Under the pieces are notes generated by a model. That model worked only from the letters and a program-made list of their open reading frames with translations, was not told the origin of the DNA and ran no database searches. A program made the position numbers and the translations under genes. Of a stretch of DNA of 64,000 nt, positions 33,551 through 45,884 are shown piece after piece. How positions within the stretch are numbered: the first letter of the stretch is position 1; the number at the start of each line of letters is the position of its first letter. This stretch comes from Phlebopus portentosus. Its lineage: Eukaryota > Basidiomycota > Agaricomycetes > Boletales > Boletinellaceae. The DNA lies in the NCBI GenBank assembly GCA_037892935.1, contig JAYXKI010000002.1:2232001-2296000 (forward strand), in the 5' to 3' direction.

Positions 33551-35696
33551 ATGCTGAGGATATTTTCTCGTTCTCGAAAAGCTTGCGCGAGGATTCCGGC
33601 AGTGTATGTACGGACGCGTACTTGTTCCGCTTCAAGCTCCGCTAGCGAACAGCGAAACATTGTTTCTCTCGACGAATTCGAGAAATACTTTCAGCGATGT
33701 TTACCCCCTCAATCCAAGGAGCATAATATAGGTGAGCTTCACGGAAATCCGAAATTCTAATGGTTGATGGTGAACTCGCTGAATAGCCGTTGCTTTCTCT
33801 GGAGGACCAGACTCTACTTGCCTTTTATACCTCCTCAAGCAGCTGTCCAATACAGCGAAAGCACAGCATCCATGTAATGTTGCTGCCATTACAATAGACC
33901 ATGGTCTACAAACAGCATCTAGCCAAATGACTATGAAGTGTGCCTCGATAGCTGAGTCTCTTCAAGTCCGGCATGTAATTCTTAGGATTCCTTGGGGTAT
34001 CAAACCATTTCCTCCTGTCCCCTCTAAAGGCTCTTCCTTTGAGAAGCTCGCCAGAGAAGCTCGATATCATCTCCTTCTTTCCGCTTTAAAGAAAGAAGGC
34101 ATCTCGACAATTGCCTTTGGACATCACGCAGATGACCAAGTTGAAACTGCGCTTCTTCGCATAAGTCGAGGAAGTACTGAGGCTGGAGTTGCTGGGATGA
34201 AAGCTCGACGTTTGTGGGGAATGGGATTCGGCTCCACTCCTGAAAACCTGGGATGGGCAGGACAGGATGGAATGAGCCGATGGATCATTCGTCCATTATT
34301 GCATTTTCCGAAGGTGAGAAAAGGTATTGGTCGGGAACGACCTGTTAGATGACCCATTACTGATAAACTTGGTTCATTTTAGGAAAGGCTGGTAGCTACC
34401 TGCCATAAAGCAGGTCTGGATTTTGTTGTCGATAAGACAAACTTCCAGCCCGATATCGCTCTTCGTAATCGGATCCGACACCACTTGGGGGATGCTTCTT
34501 CGGTCAGCATTCATGCCTATTGCTAAATCAATCTTACCAACTCCGTACCCTGCAGACAGACCTCGCTGAGGGAACAAAGGCGCTGCTGGATATGGCAACG
34601 AGGGTAGCGTCTTCCGAAAGTGGTGCTGGGCGGGAACATGGCTCTCGACAAACAGATTGCTCCCCTTCTCTGGCGCAATTAAGGACCGCGGTTGAATCTA
34701 TTTCGGACTTCGTTGAGAAGGTTAGCTACGAAGGCAAGGTCCAGTCATCTTAGGATGAAGCGATGTGCTGAATCTGTCCTATCGAATCTAGCGTCCATTC
34801 AATTAGCGAAGTGCCCGCATCCTTCGCCAGTCTCCACGATCCTTCTGTCGAAAGATGCGTTCTCGCGCGTGACAGATAACTCGGTCCGACTTGAGATCAT
34901 TCGACGTGTTCTGCGATTTGTATCACCATTTCCTTGGGGTTCTCCCCGAGCCGAAGCCGGTCGACGTAAGGACAGCTTGCAGAGAATCTCAGACACGTTA
35001 ACCATGTCTGGCGAAGGATCAAGGGAAACTGGTCAAACCCCGCCAAAAAACTTTGTCGCAGGTGGGGGTGTCATATGGTCGCCAGTGCGCATTACTCGAA
35101 ACGCTGTAATGAAATTTTCGGGAAAAGGGTGCTCGGTCTCAAATGATATGGCCTGGCTAGCATCCCGCCAACCTCCGATCAGGGACACTGAGGCCAGCCC
35201 AGTCAAGCTCGATATCACTTCGTCCTTTCTTCTCGCACTCTCACAGGATTGTTCTACGGAAATACTATATGACTGCCGCTTCCTTCTTCACATCACGCCG
35301 CGCCTATTCCCGCCCGATATTCTGGACGCGTTTAAGCAGATAACCGCCGAGCGTAGTAGGATTTTGAAGGACCAAGCGTCTGTCAGACTTCTTGTGATCC
35401 CACACACGCGGTATTTCCTGCCAAAGATCATTCTGCGACGAACGGACGCTCAAGCGGAAGTTCTTAGTAGCGGCGACGGCCATTACAGGTCGCAGGGACA
35501 GGCGAACGCGCGTGAAGATGAACACGAGATCGCGCGTCTTTTGCCTGATGGTTCTACGAGAACGCAATCCTCAATAGGCGAGAACAATAAGAACGGCATA
35601 TGCCCGGGCTGCAACGGCGAAGCCGTCCGGATAAAATGCATCCGGATACTAGATACAGATGCTGCGAAGGAATACTTGGGTCAAAAGTCGATGTGA
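33551..35696 (+). CDS. tRNA(Ile)-lysidine synthase-like protein, probably mitochondrial (about 636 aa; 3' model uncertain)
   Basis: PP-loop ATP pyrophosphatase of the TilS/MesJ family, which converts C34 of tRNA-Ile(CAU) to lysidine so that it reads AUA. Exons: 33551-33731, 33787-34313, 34383-34502, 34556-34733, 34792-35696. The N-terminus MLRIFSRSRKACARI is an Arg-rich mitochondrial-type presequence. The PP-loop is VAFSGGPDSTCLLYLL, followed by ITIDHGLQ, LAREARYHLL, TIAFGHHADDQVETALLRI, WIIRPLL and DKTNFQPDIALRNRIR, the full TilS order. Intron 34734-34791 is read as GC-AG (GCAAGG donor, good branch site GCTGAAT), because no GT donor nearby restores the frame. The 3' end is unsure: another frame stays open to 36001 and could be a last exon. 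Fungal mitochondria are the likely site of action. Confidence 0.82.
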
Positions 35697-36001
35697 CACT
35701 ACCAGCCGGTAAATTTGACCAGGGTGTCTGGGGCATCGTGATGCAGCTCGGCGTAAAGCACTGTCCCAAGTTGACACGGTTATCTTCTGAGCCGCTACCC
35801 CTGACGCCGCACTTTTGGAACGACATTGACGCAAGCATTGTAAATAGGAGATCACTCTATTTGGGAACCGTCATATCAGTCCCTCTCGGCCTGGAGTTGA
35901 GGGTGGCCCAGCAGTGCAAACTAGGACACTGGCTTGAAGAAAAGGCCTCTTTCTTGGTATGGGCGCGCGCTATTCCCGAGCATAGCGACCAGATGCCTTA
36001 A

Positions 36002-36864
36002 AAAGCTCTCCCATCACATTAGTTCTCTGGTCATATTTGATGGTGTAGCTATCAAATGTGCTTCAATAAACCAGCGACATTGCAGGAAGGTCTTGCCAAA
36101 TCTGCACGCCGATCACATCTCCGGTTTGCCAAAACAGGAAATCAATTTTGAAGGATAAAACCATAAGATCCATCGCCCCATTGCACACTGCGAGTAATAA
36201 TTAGACATATACAGCTAGCGGCGAAGCGAGGGAGAATATTTGTAGCTCGAGGTCTTTAATGAAGTCGAAGGACGACTTTACAGTAAGCCGAGGTCTGGAG
36301 AGATGACCGCGACTTCCAAGGCGACTTCTTCGAGGCGGAAGCCCTCTTCGTAACGGACGGGAATTCCGACGCGGGACCTCTTTATCGCCTGTCTCCTATC
36401 TGTCTCAGCACTTCCGCAGGCCTTCGCATGGGCAGTGATTCGGCTCTTGCCCCCAGACTTGCAGATCGATACAATCATACCTTCATACCTTCATAGCCTC
36501 TCGAGGTGATACCAGACGCTTTCATTTATCTATCTCGTATGACTTCACCACTTCACAGTGGAGGTTCAGGCATTACGTATATATATCAAGACTTTGATCG
36601 GTCATCTTACAGCCGAGTCATTTTCTCAGGAGTTCGCCGTTCAACAATAGGAAGAGCAGAGAACCTACCGTATATCGTGAGTGAATGGTCACTCAGTTGA
36701 GATGCACGTACTGATTAATAGCTGATGTAGATGATCAGAACAAATCGTTCGGTGTAAATACAACAATTTGATATAGGGGAGTGTATTGATCATACAGATC
36801 TGAGTTGACTTCGCATGGTTGCCGTGGACAAATCAAGGAGTCTCCGGCGGTACAGGACGGCTTG
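36002..36864. other. Convergent intergenic region, nothing recognised
   Basis: Only short ORFs without motifs. It may contain a last exon or 3'UTR of the TilS-like gene at its left edge. Confidence 0.35.
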
Positions 36865-38193
36865 TCAAAAATATCTGCTCGTCAAATTCGCCGTGAATGG
36901 AAATGAACGGCGTTTAAAATAGGGAAAACATGCCTCTTGTGAACTCGCATCGACTGTATCGTCCCTACGGCGTTTCCCTAGAGTTGAGGTAGTGCTCTTT
37001 TCGTACTTCGTAAACCAAGTTCTATAACGAGCATATGCCAGTTGGAGCCTAGTCTTGGCGACTACTTGAGCAAGCCGTCTCCAGTTGAATGCGAATCGCC
37101 TAAAGCCCTCCAATGAGGTACCGTCAACCGCTTCTTCCCATATCTCAGAGAAGCGTGTCTCGAAGCCTCTGAGTTCTTCCGTGGCTTCAAGATTTAATTC
37201 CCGATCGGGGACGATGAATTCCTACATGTCATAAAGGTTAGCACCTAAGTTATCCCTGCATATGGACCGTTCTGACATAGCGTTTTGTCATTGCGCAGGC
37301 GCTCTTTGAGCTCTAGATACTCTCATTAGAGTGATCACCGACAGTATTCAAGAAACGCACAAGATCTCGTTCGTAAAGTTCGAGAGCGCAAGTCATGGAT
37401 CCAACCCATACATGTTCATCGTATGTAACGGGTTTGGAGCAGTCAAAAAGATCAATCTTTTCTTCGTTGATATCCACGATGAAGTTGAGCCAAGCCCAAG
37501 AGTTTATGAGGAGGATTTCGCCATCCTGAGGACGAAAGGTCGGTTTCCAATATCCATTGCCTTCATTCACGTGAACGAGAAGCACACCGCTGATCGAGGG
37601 TAGCAAGAACCACTTCTTGACCTTATCTTTTATAGATGGGTAGGAATGTCGTGTGGCTGTCTCAATGGCGAATACTGGCCCTGAACCTGTTGTGATAAGC
37701 ACATCTCCAACGAGCCGATATCTTTCCTTCTCATCTGCAGGACTTTGAAAGAGATATGAAACCGCATTCGTGTGGTAATGAGGACGATCGTCAATGGCGG
37801 AAATATCTTTGATCGATTCTTGCATCATGTCCACTAATGCATCTACGACGCACGTTTGAACACATCCGGAGTAGGTGGCGCTGAGCTCTGTCTTATGCGT
37901 GTCATATACGAATCTGTGAGAAGACGCTTCAGTAATAGTTATCGAACATGATGCCCATAAAACTTGCTTTTCGACTTCTCTGTCTCTGTCGGTTTTAGAC
38001 TCTTCTTGATCCTTAACATGTTTCTCGTTGATTTCCTTGAAGTTCTAGCCAAACGCTCAGCATCGGCAATCACCCAAAAAGGAGAAGGAGCACGACGGAC
38101 GTAGGAGAAGTACTGGACATGGACGTCCTTGCTACTGTACTGCTTCCAGAGAGAATAACCATAAGCAGTGGGCGGAATCTTCGGTTTGGACAT
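36865..38193 (-). CDS. Hypothetical multi-exon protein, gene model incomplete
   Basis: Not recognised. The first exon starts at ATG 38193 (MSKPKIPPTAYGYSLWKQY) and runs to 37964. It splices in phase over a 50-bp intron (37914-37963) into a long exon from 37913 that reads FVYDTHKTELSATYSGCVQT, then VDMMQESIKDISAIDD and GDVLITTGSGPVFAIETATR, ending near 37321. A second block (about 37215 down to 36865) reads EFIVPDRELNLEATEELRGF, then a basic stretch FNWRRLAQVVAKTRLQL and GKRRRDD. The join between blocks is unsolved: in the simplest reading a TAG lies in frame just after 37321, and the candidate intron around 37215-37265 is in a different phase. Either a small exon was missed, or the gene is broken. 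No domain, signal peptide or membrane segment is evident. Confidence 0.5.
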
Positions 38194-39337
38194 TACTACG
38201 TAGACGAGAGGCTTCAATACCGATGCCAGGGAGAGTGTATACTATGTAGAAGTAGCTGCAGCTTCGAAGATAAAGTGAACGGCGCAAAAGCGCAACCGTA
38301 CGAGGCTCAAATACATAATGCGCAGCATTTCCAAGTGTGGTTACTCGTTGCGCAGCGCGTTGCGTGCCACAAGTGACAAGGTGAAGATGTGGCCGAGGAA
38401 AAATTCTCTAGAACAACTTGAAAATGTAACTTCCCCTTTTCGTATATGAGGCGGGTTTCCGTCTGTAACTGCAACGTCATTATATTCTTCGAGTCATCTG
38501 ACGGCTGGGAATAATTATAGCTAGCATAGTATATACAATACATCAACGTACACCGTTTCCTTTCAATTGTGCGAATCAAACTGAGGTTGGGGTACTAAGC
38601 AAAAATCACTGAAGGGAAACTGGGATGGAATCAATCACATCACGAAGCACAAGTAAAGGCAGTAAAGTTACCAGTAAGCTGTACGACTACCAAAGGCAAA
38701 AACGAAGCGGGAAAATCGAGACGGACTAGAGACTATGTAACTACTGGAGTAGAGCAATCATCAGAGCTTCAGGGAAAAGGAAATTACTGAAGAAGACTAG
38801 CTGGTTTGTCTGACTGTAACAAGATGGAAAGGTAAGCTTGGATGCGAGGGGATGGGGTATGTCAATGTGTATACAAATTGCATATGTATGTGCCGATTCA
38901 AGAACAAGCGGTAGTCCACGTCCGTTCGTGAGTCGACGGCAAGACATGACATGACAAGATAAGACAATCCAGGGAGAGTCCTTGCAGTATGTGTGAACGT
39001 AAGCGTGAGAGAAGAAGCGATACAAGATGTTTGACTTCTGTTGAGCATAATGGGAAAAGAAGTGGAAAGTTAAGAAGCAAAGAAGAGGGGAATAAATATG
39101 AGATTTCAGCGGGACAGGATTAACCCACGTTCGTTCGTCGATTATATCAGAAAGAAGATGAAAGAAATCAGCGAGATTCGTATGTGCGTGCGAAGTCTCC
39201 TTCCAGATCCAATTTGTTATTCTTCGTCAGCATTGTCATCGTTTCAATTGTACCGGTCCAAATCCAGAGATCAAGAGTTGCACTTCATTTGAGTACTTGA
39301 TCACATCAAGTCCTCGATTAATCGAGGGAAGGAAAAA
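38194..39337. other. Intergenic region, nothing recognised
   Basis: This 1.1-kb stretch lies between the hypothetical gene's start and the YTH gene's stop. It holds the former's promoter and the latter's 3'UTR. No conserved ORF or repeat was found. Confidence 0.4.
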
Positions 39338-42078
39338 TTAGAAGTTGCCGACGTAGCCCCGGCCACCCGCTGCATTAACAGGCACAGGACTCGGGTTGCG
39401 CATGATGTTGCTCTGAATCGAGTACTGCGAGCCCAACTGCATTTGAGGTAGCATCTGGCTAGGCATCCCGAGATGCTGGCCGTAAGAGCCTGGCAGCGCA
39501 AAAGGATGCTGCTGGGAGAGCTGGGGCTGTGGAGACTGAGATTGCGGTGGAGAACCCGGGGATTGAGTCGGAGCCTGCTGTTGCTGTGCTTGTATCTTCT
39601 GCAACGATTGAAGCTAGAGCAAATCGAGAATGAGCTCATTACAGAAACGTAAAATGTTTCGGCCATACCTCATAATAGGCAAAGTCTTGCAGAAGCGATG
39701 TCCTCGCCGGATGAGTAAAGAAGATACGCAGCATCTCCTGACCAGCATCGGGTAGTAATTCCTGTGTGTCACGGCTGTTTGTCACAGGTTTGCGCTCCTG
39801 TGTGTTACTAAAACACAGCAGAACCAAAATCGTCAGCTTCCGCCGTAACCGCATAACCCAAATAGACAAAAGACAAAAGAAGGAAGAGTTAAAAGTTTTC
39901 TCAAACTCACTTGAGCTTGATGTGACGCAAGTTCGCGTTTGGGATATCACGAACAAAGATCCACCGGACCTTGAAGACGCCCTTCCACTTGTCAGATGCC
40001 CATACGGTGCTGCTACGGGTGTAATCGACCTAAATTAATCATGGCGTCGCATTCAGATACGCTAATCTTATTGGAGATAGAGCGAACAGAAGACTCACAG
40101 GTGTCATCATCTCGGCCATGCCACAGAAGTGACCGCTCGCATTGACGCTGAAGAACAAATAAATGGGTCCACGTCCGGCCGTTTCTTTGAATGCCTTATC
40201 CAGACGTTTGTTTCCAGGATCAGTGGAGCTCCAAATCTCGTACTTCAGAGATTTGTGAACATCATCTTCGGTGTAAGACTTTATCACAAAGTACCGAGCC
40301 TGCAGTATATTACAGAAAAGTAATTAGATCAGTCATAACGTCATGACGTTGAATCGAACGAGACTTACGAAAGCGGGTTTACAATCAAATGTAGTTGGGT
40401 TGTATCCCTTTGCTGCTACGAGCGAAGGAACATCAAGCGGTGTGGTAACGAATCCTGGAGGGATCTGAACTCCGCTTGGTGCTGGACTGCGGATGGTCTG
40501 ACCGAAAGAACCAGTCGGACCCAGACGCTGGACGTCCTGCTGACCCAGATACTGCGCCGGTACAGGAGGGTTCGGAGGTAAGCCAGAAGCATCAAAGTTA
40601 CCCCGCATACTCTGCTGCAAGTTTGGATTAGACGTGCGAGCTCCGAGTGGTCGCTTGTTCTGTTCCCATGGATCATTAGAATTACGCTGGGCCTGCTGCA
40701 TGAAACCATTTCCATGCCCGACACTCGGGACATTGGTACCAGCGCTGCTGGGTCCACTCTTTATGCTACTTGTATCAAGGTCCGTGACGAGCGATAACTT
40801 GTCTGGTCCTCCGCGTTGAGCCATGCCCATGCCTATACCGATTTCATTACCGTTGTTGCTACTGTTCCCAATGCTGTTAGAAGAACGATGCAAACCAGCT
40901 CCCTGGCCAATAGCGCCGCCATGCTGGTTAAGGCGCGGAGGAAGACCTTGATTAGCCCCGCTATTGGCAAAGTTTTGGTTCTGCTGAGAAAGATTGGCGC
41001 TGGAGAGTTCTAGAGCCGACATTGCACGCTGGACATCGTCAATAGCGCTCGAGCCATTGTTATTGTTGCCATACTTCCATTCGTTGGCATTGTTTGATGT
41101 ACTCCAGGGCGAGCTACGACCAATCGAAGATGTGGGTGTGTGACCATACGACTGTTGTTGCTGTTGCTGTTGCTGCTGTTGTTGCTGCTGAAGTAAAGCA
41201 TATTGATAATCCTCTTCATTATAAATTTCGTCCACAAAGTCTTCCTCGTTGTCAAGTGGACTCGGAGGTGAGGCGGAAGAAGCCGCGTGGGGACGTTCCA
41301 TATGAGCTTGAAGCGTCCCGGAGCGTCGCAAGTTGACTGCCATGCGACGGACATTTCCGGCAGCCGCACCATAGGTCAAAGATTGGTTACGTCTTACATT
41401 AACTTCGGCCGGAGGAGGCGAGGTTGTATGTGCAGGGAAAGACGGTGACAACGGCGAGTGTCCTTGCGAGGAGCCTGACTGGGAGTCCACTACGTGCTGG
41501 TAGTGCGCCATGTCATGTGCATCAAAGCGCTAAAAGAGACGAAAATTTAGAGCTTCAGTCAGACATGATTGATATTACGGAAGTAATAGCATGATGCAAC
41601 TACCTCGTCACCGTTCCAGCCTTTCATGTCGTTCTCCCATTCCTCTTCCTCGCCTTCCTGGCCTTGCTCAGCGGTAATCGCAGTAAGACTATTCAACGTC
41701 CTAGGAGTCATCGCACCACCCTGGCGATTTTGATTACTGCGCGGAAATGCTGCGGAAATATATATATATGTCAGAATACTGCCTTACTAGATAGCAACTG
41801 ATAATTCACGTACCCCTGTTATACCTTGTTGGGAGAGATGCTTGACGATGGAGATTCGAGCTCTTCTCGCCAACCGCACCGACGCCGCCAACCCACTCTT
41901 GATCGACTACCTCATCATCGTTCCAGACTTGTTGCTGTTGTGCCTCTTCGGATGGCAGTAGGCGTGAACCAGCACGGGCGGCTCGCGATGCAGCTGATAT
42001 AGTATGTACACGTCGGACGCCGGCAGCGGGCGGGGAGCTCGGCGGGATAGGCGGGGGCGAGACAGGATGATTGGACAT
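39338..42078 (-). CDS. YTH-domain m6A RNA reader, YTHDF-like (768 aa)
   Basis: Binds N6-methyladenosine in mRNA. Exons: 41814-42078, 41604-41749, 40369-41529, 40099-40299, 39911-40029, 39669-39807, 39338-39613; all in frame. The first 520 residues are disordered and Ser/Asn/Gln/Pro-rich with a run of 13 Gln. The YTH domain spans about 522-680: [83 protein letters not shown] and [12 protein letters not shown]. The Trp of IWSST and the two of VWASDKW correspond to the aromatic cage that holds the methyl group. The cytoplasmic YTHDF subclass is indicated by FSVNASGHF and the C-terminal domain position. The tail is Gln/Pro-rich. Fungal relatives such as Pho92 and Mmi1 act in mRNA decay and meiosis. 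Confidence 0.93.
41152..41190. repeat. CAG/CAA trinucleotide tract coding for polyglutamine in the YTH protein
   Basis: CTG/TTG repeats on the plus strand encode 13 consecutive Gln on the minus strand, inside the disordered N-terminal half. The mixed codons suggest a fairly stable tract. Confidence 0.85.
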
Positions 42079-42944
42079 CGTGTGCTAGTATTATCGTATA
42101 CGGATCAATACCTTTCAGGAACGTTCGATAGATTCTATCAAGCAGAGAAGATAAAGAGTACTAGAGAGAAAGGCTCGTAGGGTGCAATGAGATAGCAAGA
42201 AAGAGAGAAGACGATGAGAAGAAAGGGACGCAAGCAAGGATTAGCAGACGAGATGAGAGGAGACGAAGCGGTTGTCAGGCGGTGTCAACGAGTCTGTGCC
42301 GGCACAGAAGGTCTGGTGTCTTGTAATACACGCTCTCTAAAGCCGTCTTTCACTTCGCTATTGCTCGTCCGCAGTCAGTGCGTGCGATACGACGACGACG
42401 ACGACGACGACGACGAATATGGGGATGATAGTTAGTTGGCAAGGTGTTGTCGAGAGGAAGTAAGCCAAGAAGCGGGAGGAACCCGCACAAAAATTTGGTA
42501 AGGAAGCTCAATGTCACATCATTACGACACTCGACCGCCTACAGGTAACAAAAGCATTTAGCGTCACACCTGGATTTACCCATGATTTCTATTGCCTCAT
42601 GCATTTCGCAAGCAAGGAATATGCAAGAGCAGTTCATCATCGTCTAACATTAATATTATCCTATTTCTGAAAGGCGAATAAGGGAAATATGACAAAAATG
42701 GAATTACCAGGCGTGACGGCCACAAATAGCAGCCAGATCCCACGATGGCACGCGTCCATAATGTAACGCAACAGCAGGCGCCTCCTCGTTAACATCAAGC
42801 TCAGCAAGTTAGACTCTTCGTTCTCGACGTTAAACGCGCTCAGCAGGGCGCTGATTCAGCGGGCTGCTGTCAATCACAAATAGTCAATAGTTGTCATCCG
42901 TTGTCCAGCGAACAGACACGGGTGGACAAGCCAGGTCGGCCGCT
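42079..42944. promoter_or_regulatory. Divergent promoter between the YTH gene and the LIS1 gene
   Basis: This is 866 bp between two start codons, purine-rich next to the YTH start. It contains a (GAC)8 microsatellite at 42391-42416. No other named element was found. Confidence 0.45.
42391..42416 (+). repeat. (GAC)8 microsatellite
   Basis: Eight perfect GAC units plus GA, upstream of the YTH gene. It is probably length-variable between strains. Confidence 0.9.
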
Positions 42945-44635
42945 ATGTCCTTGCTTTCTGAAAGACAGAAGGACGAACTGTGAGCTAGCCACAAATATAT
43001 CCTATCGACACAGACTCTTATAAAATGCTTTGATACATGCTAGGCACAAGTCCATCCTCGAGTATCTCCATTCTCAGAACTTTACTGAAACTTATAGTGT
43101 GCTTAAGAGCGAAGCAAATGTCGACTATACCCCGGATCCAAAGTCTAAATATGCGATGTTGTTGGAGAAGAAGTGGACGAGTGTCATTCGATTGCAGAAG
43201 AAGGTGCGTTTGTCTTGCATGCTGCGTGCGAGTTGAGTGCGGATGAACAGTGTCTTGATCTCTACTTGACATATACTTTCGATCTGCTCTCGATGACTTC
43301 TCAACATAGATAATGGATTTGGAGAACCGTAATGCTGCTTTACAAGAAGAAGTATCGATGTCCCCTGCCAAACGCGCTGCATCTCAATCCGACTGGATAC
43401 CTCGAGCTCCGGCGGGACGCGTCTTGACTGGCCACAGAGGAGAAATCACGAAAGTCACGTTCCATCCTTTGTATTCTCTACTTGCTTCCGCTAGTAATGA
43501 CGCAACGATCAAAATCTGGGACTGGGAGACGGGCGAGTTTGACCGTACGCTCAAAGGCCATACGCGAGCGGTGAATGACATAGACTTCGATTCAAAAGGG
43601 AACCTCCTCGGTGCGCGTTTCCTTTTTCTTGTATTTACTTCAGCCACGTTAACAATTCGATTCAGTGTCTGGCGCGGCGGACTTATTTATAAAAATCTGG
43701 GATACTCAGAATGACTGGAAGAATATAAAGACCATGGCGGGTCATGATCATAGCATATCATCTGTACGATTTATGCCTGGAGATGATTTTATTGTTAGTG
43801 CTGGACGAGATCGAACCATACGTGTTTGGAATGTTGCGTTAGGGTGAGTTTGGTACACTCCTTGCTCCATTTGGCTCTGATGAGGTTTGTGCAGGCATCA
43901 AGTACGATTACTATCAGGTCACGGCGAATGGGTACGATGTGTTGCCCCTTCTGACGATGGCCGCTTGCTAGCAAGCTGTTCAAACGACCACGTTCGTGCA
44001 TGTTTTCTGGCTCCAGTAACCAACTTACGAGTGTCTATCTGACAGACTGGGCGAATATGGGACTACCAATCTGGGGACTCAAAATTAGAATTGCGAGGGC
44101 ACGAAAATGTCGTAGAGACGATCGTCTTCGCACCTATAAATGCGTACCCAGCAATTCGAGAGCTGGGCGGGATTACTGCTGATCGATCAAAACAACCTGG
44201 GTTATATGCAGCGACGGGCGGGCGTGACAAGTTCATTAAGATATGGGATACGACTACCGGACAACTAATTCGCAATCTTGTTAGGCTTATAGTTTTATTT
44301 TCGTGTCGTACATCGGATACTGATAGATGTGTGTCCAGCCGGGCCACGATAACTGGGTGCGTGCACTCGTGTTCCATCCGACTGGGAAGTTCCTGCTTTC
44401 GTGTTCGGACGACAAGACCATCCGAGTATGGGAGCTCGCGACTGGGCGGTGTATCAAAACCGTCGAGGCGCACGGGCATTTTGTACAAAGTATGGCATGG
44501 GGACGGGCAACGACGGGCGGAACGGTACTGAATGGGGCGGGAGCGGGGCCGGATGGTAAGGGCGAGGAGGAGAAACGGGTAAATGTAGTCGCGACAGGGA
44601 GCGTCGACCAGACTATCAAAGTCTGGACACCCTAG
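42945..44635 (+). CDS. PAC1: LIS1/NudF/PAC1 nuclear distribution protein (433 aa)
   Basis: Dynein regulator needed for nuclear migration and spindle positioning. Exons: 42945-42979, 43044-43203, 43310-43610, 43666-43843, 43895-43991, 44046-44279, 44339-44635; the sum is exactly 434 codons. The first exon [12 protein letters not shown] joins [20 protein letters not shown], the LisH dimerisation motif, followed by a short coiled coil ([14 protein letters not shown]). Seven WD40 repeats follow, for example [86 protein letters not shown] and the last blade [10 protein letters not shown]. Length and order match fungal PAC1/NudF proteins throughout. It is divergent from the YTH gene. Confidence 0.95.
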
Positions 44636-45884
44636 CGCGATGTTCCTCGCAAACCCGTGTGTCCATGTCCGTTTTTTCCGTCACCTGGGATCGCCAACCC
44701 TCTTCAACCCTACTACTTTTCTTGCTTTGCCTTTTGCTCTGCCGTTCTGCCGTTTGCATTACCACCCCACACCGCCCATCACACCCACGAAACCGACCTT
44801 TGCTTAGTTCCCGATCGGGTGCTATGCAAATGCAGTCTATCTCAATCTCAATGAAATACCCACACAGCCGTTTCTTCTCATCTGGAATTCGAAGCGTCAG
44901 GGAGAAGGGGGGTCTGTCGAGACCATCCTAATTAGGCCGTTGCTTTGTTGCGCTCGTTAGGTGGGCACTTCCGAATACCCTCTGATCGATTGATCGCCAA
45001 GTAACGCTCCCCTATCATTTCTTGACGTGATTCTTCTATTTCCCGCTGCTTCTCCTTGCTTCTCCTGGGACCGTCGACGCTCGACAACGGACAACGTACA
45101 GAGCAACGGTTTCGTTCGTTTTGCAGCAACCGCCCGCGTAGATATAACCACCGTGCCTGCTTTCGACTTTTTTTTTGTTCTCACTCGTTACTTTGCAACC
45201 AAGTGTACACTGACGGGATCAACTCCACAATCCTTTTATTTTTTCCAGAGCTATCTCTCATCTCGCCTCCATTTTTTCTCTCTGACTGACGTTCCTTTTC
45301 GATTTCGTGCATGCAATCGCATCCCTCGTGTTGCTTTTGTTGATGTTGTTTGTTAAGTAATCCAGCTACATGGCGAAGCTAATGAAGGAAGAGTAGTGTG
45401 AGTGTGTAGGACTGAATATATATTTTCCTTTTATCGAACGTTCTTTGGAGCGTAAGGAGATGTGCTGAGATTGGGTTTTCTGTGGGAGGAGAAGAGAGAT
45501 TGGATATTGGCCGGATCTGTGGGTGCCTAGCCGTTGTGAGCCGGGGGACGGCATAGGGAGAGGTTACCATGATTGGATGGGTGGTGATACGGGGTCTATG
45601 AAGATTGAGCAAAGACAATAAGATCTGAGCACAGCAACGAAGCGAGGAATGGAAGGAAGCACGTGGTGAGCCGGAGAGATAATGATAATCTGAGATAAAA
45701 TAAATAATAGAAATAGTAATAGTATATCACGCGTCACGCAGTACATTACCTGCTGTTTGTTGTCGATTACTTTTACTTGGTGCTAGTACTCTTTCTCTCC
45801 TTTCTTTCATCTCGTCTGCTACTTATTATCCCATCCCAGTCCCTTCCTCTCTCACTCAAGACTGCCTCTCCTCCTCATCCCACT
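44636..45884. other. Intergenic: LIS1 3' region and promoter of the BTB-like gene
   Basis: This 1.25-kb stretch lies between two plus-strand genes. It is rich in pyrimidine tracts, including several just before the start codon at 45885, as is common in fungal promoters. No gene was seen on the minus strand. Confidence 0.4.
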
